Positions 62,376-64,000 of a stretch of DNA of 64,000 nucleotides are shown in pieces. This DNA is from Hyunsoonleella aestuarii (GTDB taxonomy: Bacteria > Bacteroidota > Bacteroidia > Flavobacteriales > Flavobacteriaceae), in NCBI RefSeq assembly GCF_006148925.1, contig NZ_VAWB01000001.1:1392001-1456000 (forward strand). Reading direction: 5' to 3'. How positions within the stretch are numbered: the first letter of the stretch is position 1; each line of letters starts with the position of its first letter. The translations under genes and the position numbers were made by a program. A model generated the notes under the pieces. That model did no database searches. It was given only the letters and a program-made list of their open reading frames with translations, and was not told the origin of the DNA.

Positions 62376-63335
62376 TTATTGTTGTGATTTAAAGGTCTTT
62401 AATTTTTCAATGAGTGCCGGGACAACCTCAAAGGCGTCTCCAACAACGCCATAGTCTGCTGCCTTAAAAAATGGAGCCTCCGCATCTGTATTAATTACAA
62501 CTTTTACCTTTGAAGCATTAATTCCAGCTAAATGCTGTATTGCTCCAGATATACCAATGGCAATATAAAGGTTAGAAGCCACAGGCTTTCCTGTTTGACC
62601 AACGTGTTCACTATGGGGTCGCCATCCTAAATCTGAAACAGGTTTAGAACATGCGGTTGCTGCTCCCAAAATATCAGCAAGTTCTTCTATCATGCCCCAG
62701 TTTTCAGGCCCTTTTAAACCACGACCTGCCGAAACTACTATGTCGGCATCTGCAATGCTTACTTTATTTGATGCTTTATCAACAGATTCGATAGTTACTC
62801 CAGAAGATGACAAAGAAGGTGAAAAAACTTCTTCAGAAGCATTTCCTGTAACTTCTACCAATCCGAAGGAATTATTAGAAACACCAATAATCTTGATATC
62901 AGTATTAATTTCAGTGATTTCAAAAGCCTTGTTTGTAAATGCACTCCGCTTTACCGTTAAAGGGCTAACACTTGAAGGAGCCTCAACGACATTTGAAACA
63001 TATCCTGCATTTAAACCTACTGCAACAAGAGGTGCTATATACTTGCTGTCTGCACTTGAACTTACAACAACCACATTCGCATTTTCTTTTTGAGACGCTT
63101 GCACTATGGTTTCGGCGTAGTTTTTGGCATTAAATGATTTTAAATTGTCGTTAGAAACATTTAATACTTTGTCAACACCATAATTTCCGAGTTCGCTGGA
63201 ATTATCAGCATTTATAGCTATAGCGGTAACTGAAGTGCCCATTTTTTCTGCTATGGTCTTGGCATAAGAGGCAACCTCAAAAGCTGTTTTTTTAAAATTT
63301 CCTTGTTCTGATTCTGTATATACTAAAACTGACAT
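62376..63335 (-). CDS. etfA: Electron transfer flavoprotein subunit alpha
   Basis: EtfA binds the FAD that passes electrons from acyl-CoA dehydrogenases to the quinone pool. The 319 residues have an N-terminal Rossmann-like half and the C-terminal FAD domain: VVSAGRGLKGPENWG, GATACSKPVSDLGWRPHSEHVGQTGK, IAIGISGAIQHLAG and INTDAEAPFFKAADYGVVGD. It lies 11 nt behind etfB. Confidence 0.96.
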   Translation of the reverse strand: MSVLVYTESEQGNFKKTAFEVASYAKTIAEKMGTSVTAIAINADNSSELGNYGVDKVLNVSNDNLKSFNAKNYAETIVQASQKENANVVVVSSSADSKYIAPLVAVGLNAGYVSNVVEAPSSVSPLTVKRSAFTNKAFEITEINTDIKIIGVSNNSFGLVEVTGNASEEVFSPSLSSSGVTIESVDKASNKVSIADADIVVSAGRGLKGPENWGMIEELADILGAATACSKPVSDLGWRPHSEHVGQTGKPVASNLYIAIGISGAIQHLAGINASKVKVVINTDAEAPFFKAADYGVVGDAFEVVPALIEKLKTFKSQQ

Positions 63336-63346
63336 AAAATGTTTTT

Positions 63347-64000
63347 TTAAATTACTTTGGCTTCATTGTGAAGCAAGTTTACTAGTTCATCTATATTATC
63401 TGATGCTACCAGTTTTACAGCACCTTTTGGTGTAGGCTTTTCAAAAGAAATTGAAGTAGTTTCTTTACTAGTTTCATTAGCCTCAACAACTGTTAATGGC
63501 TTTTTTCTGGCCATCATAATGCCTCGCATGTTAGGAATACGTAAATCACTTTCTTCAACAAGTCCTTTTTGCCCGCCAATAACAAGAGGTAACGTCGTTG
63601 AAACAGTTTCTTTCCCGCCGTCAATCTCTCTTGTTGCTTTTGCGTCAGAACCTTCAACGTCGAGATTGATACAGTTATTTACAAAATTGGCATCAATAAG
63701 TGCAGCTAGCATTCCAGGAACCATGCCACCATTATAATCAATCGATTCTCGACCAGCTATTATCAAATCGTATGCACCATCTTTTGCTACATTGGCTAAT
63801 TGTTTTGCCACAGAAAAACTATTTGTAGCAGGTGTATTAATTCTAATGGCACCATCTGCACCAATAGCAAGTGCTTTACGAAGCGTAGGTTCTGTTTCGG
63901 AAGTTCCAACATTTACTACAGTAACTTCTGCACCTTGCTTTTCTTTAAACCACATCGCTCGAGTAAGTCCGAATTCGTCATTAGGATTAATTACAAATTG
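63347..64000 (-). CDS. etfB: Electron transfer flavoprotein subunit beta (5' end cut off)
   Basis: The frame runs off the right edge; about 218 codons are visible and about 30 N-terminal residues are missing. Visible motifs are FVINPNDEFGLTRAMWFKEK at the edge, YDLIIAGRESIDYNGGMVPGM with the AMP/ETF signature, and RGIMMARKKPLTVVE near the end. Together with etfA it forms the heterodimer. Confidence 0.95.
   Translation of the reverse strand, partial: QFVINPNDEFGLTRAMWFKEKQGAEVTVVNVGTSETEPTLRKALAIGADGAIRINTPATNSFSVAKQLANVAKDGAYDLIIAGRESIDYNGGMVPGMLAALIDANFVNNCINLDVEGSDAKATREIDGGKETVSTTLPLVIGGQKGLVEESDLRIPNMRGIMMARKKPLTVVEANETSKETTSISFEKPTPKGAVKLVASDNIDELVNLLHNEAKVI

Overview
The window looks like a chromosomal segment of a low-GC marine-type member of the Flavobacteriaceae (Bacteroidota). 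The evidence is AT-rich DNA, Bacteroidota promoters (a TTTG -33 box with a TAnnTTTG -7 box) without Shine-Dalgarno sites, type IX secretion genes (porG and a PorP/SprF paralogue), the order porG-uppS-bamA-ompH-ompH, a FolK-deoxynucleoside kinase fusion and Bacteroidota-type succinate dehydrogenase. Almost all of the window is core housekeeping DNA. I see no prophage, insertion sequence, CRISPR array or rRNA.

Layout. 1-8.1 kb: a truncated thrombospondin-type-3 lipoprotein gene, thiL, two paralogous Cys/His mini-proteins, an alpha/beta hydrolase coupled to an ACT-like gene divergent from lysC, a VOC protein, a GAF-LuxR regulator and an aminopeptidase P. A palindrome with lux-box arms lies between the regulator and the VOC gene. 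8.2-11.7 kb: sdhCAB. 11.8-22.8 kb: a secreted M28 peptidase, a 1140-residue outer-membrane protein, xth, an OmpA lipoprotein, an aldo/keto reductase, dodecin, an Nfu scaffold, a PorP/SprF protein, a decayed LytTR regulator and a gamma carbonic anhydrase. 22.8-31.1 kb (minus strand): an envelope cluster of a CBS protein, nadK, porG, uppS, bamA, two ompH genes and murI. 31.2-36.7 kb (plus): pdxJ, a hydrolase, a membrane protein, then the protein-quality genes tig, clpP and clpX. 36.9-46.5 kb: GH3, DUF2797, rpsU, an AsmA-like protein, a queuosine-precursor transporter, folK-dNK, a secreted unknown, a methyltransferase and a SpoU-type RNA methylase. 46.7-53.7 kb: mutS, tRNA-Gly and tRNA-Leu, a hendecad-repeat lipoprotein, waaA, and a sugar aminotransferase overlapping galE. 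53.7-64 kb: lspA, fabD, an FAD protein, an esterase lipoprotein, a membrane-anchored dihydrofolate reductase, an E-set protein, thyA, a CNT nucleoside transporter, a bifunctional nuclease, and etfA/etfB (cut by the window edge).

Functional links. Several genes concern envelope construction (bamA, ompH pair, porG, lspA, waaA, uppS, murI, AsmA-like). Folate and thymidylate genes recur (folK-dNK, DHFR, thyA, nucleoside transporter). The most interesting items are the lux-box-like palindrome, the LytTR remnant, the symmetrical tig promoter and its structured leader, two degenerate REP-like repeats, and the 2TM-DHFR fusion. The only stretch over 300 bases without an intact gene is 21724-22276, which holds the LytTR remnant; the other gaps contain only the promoters, terminators and hairpins listed.
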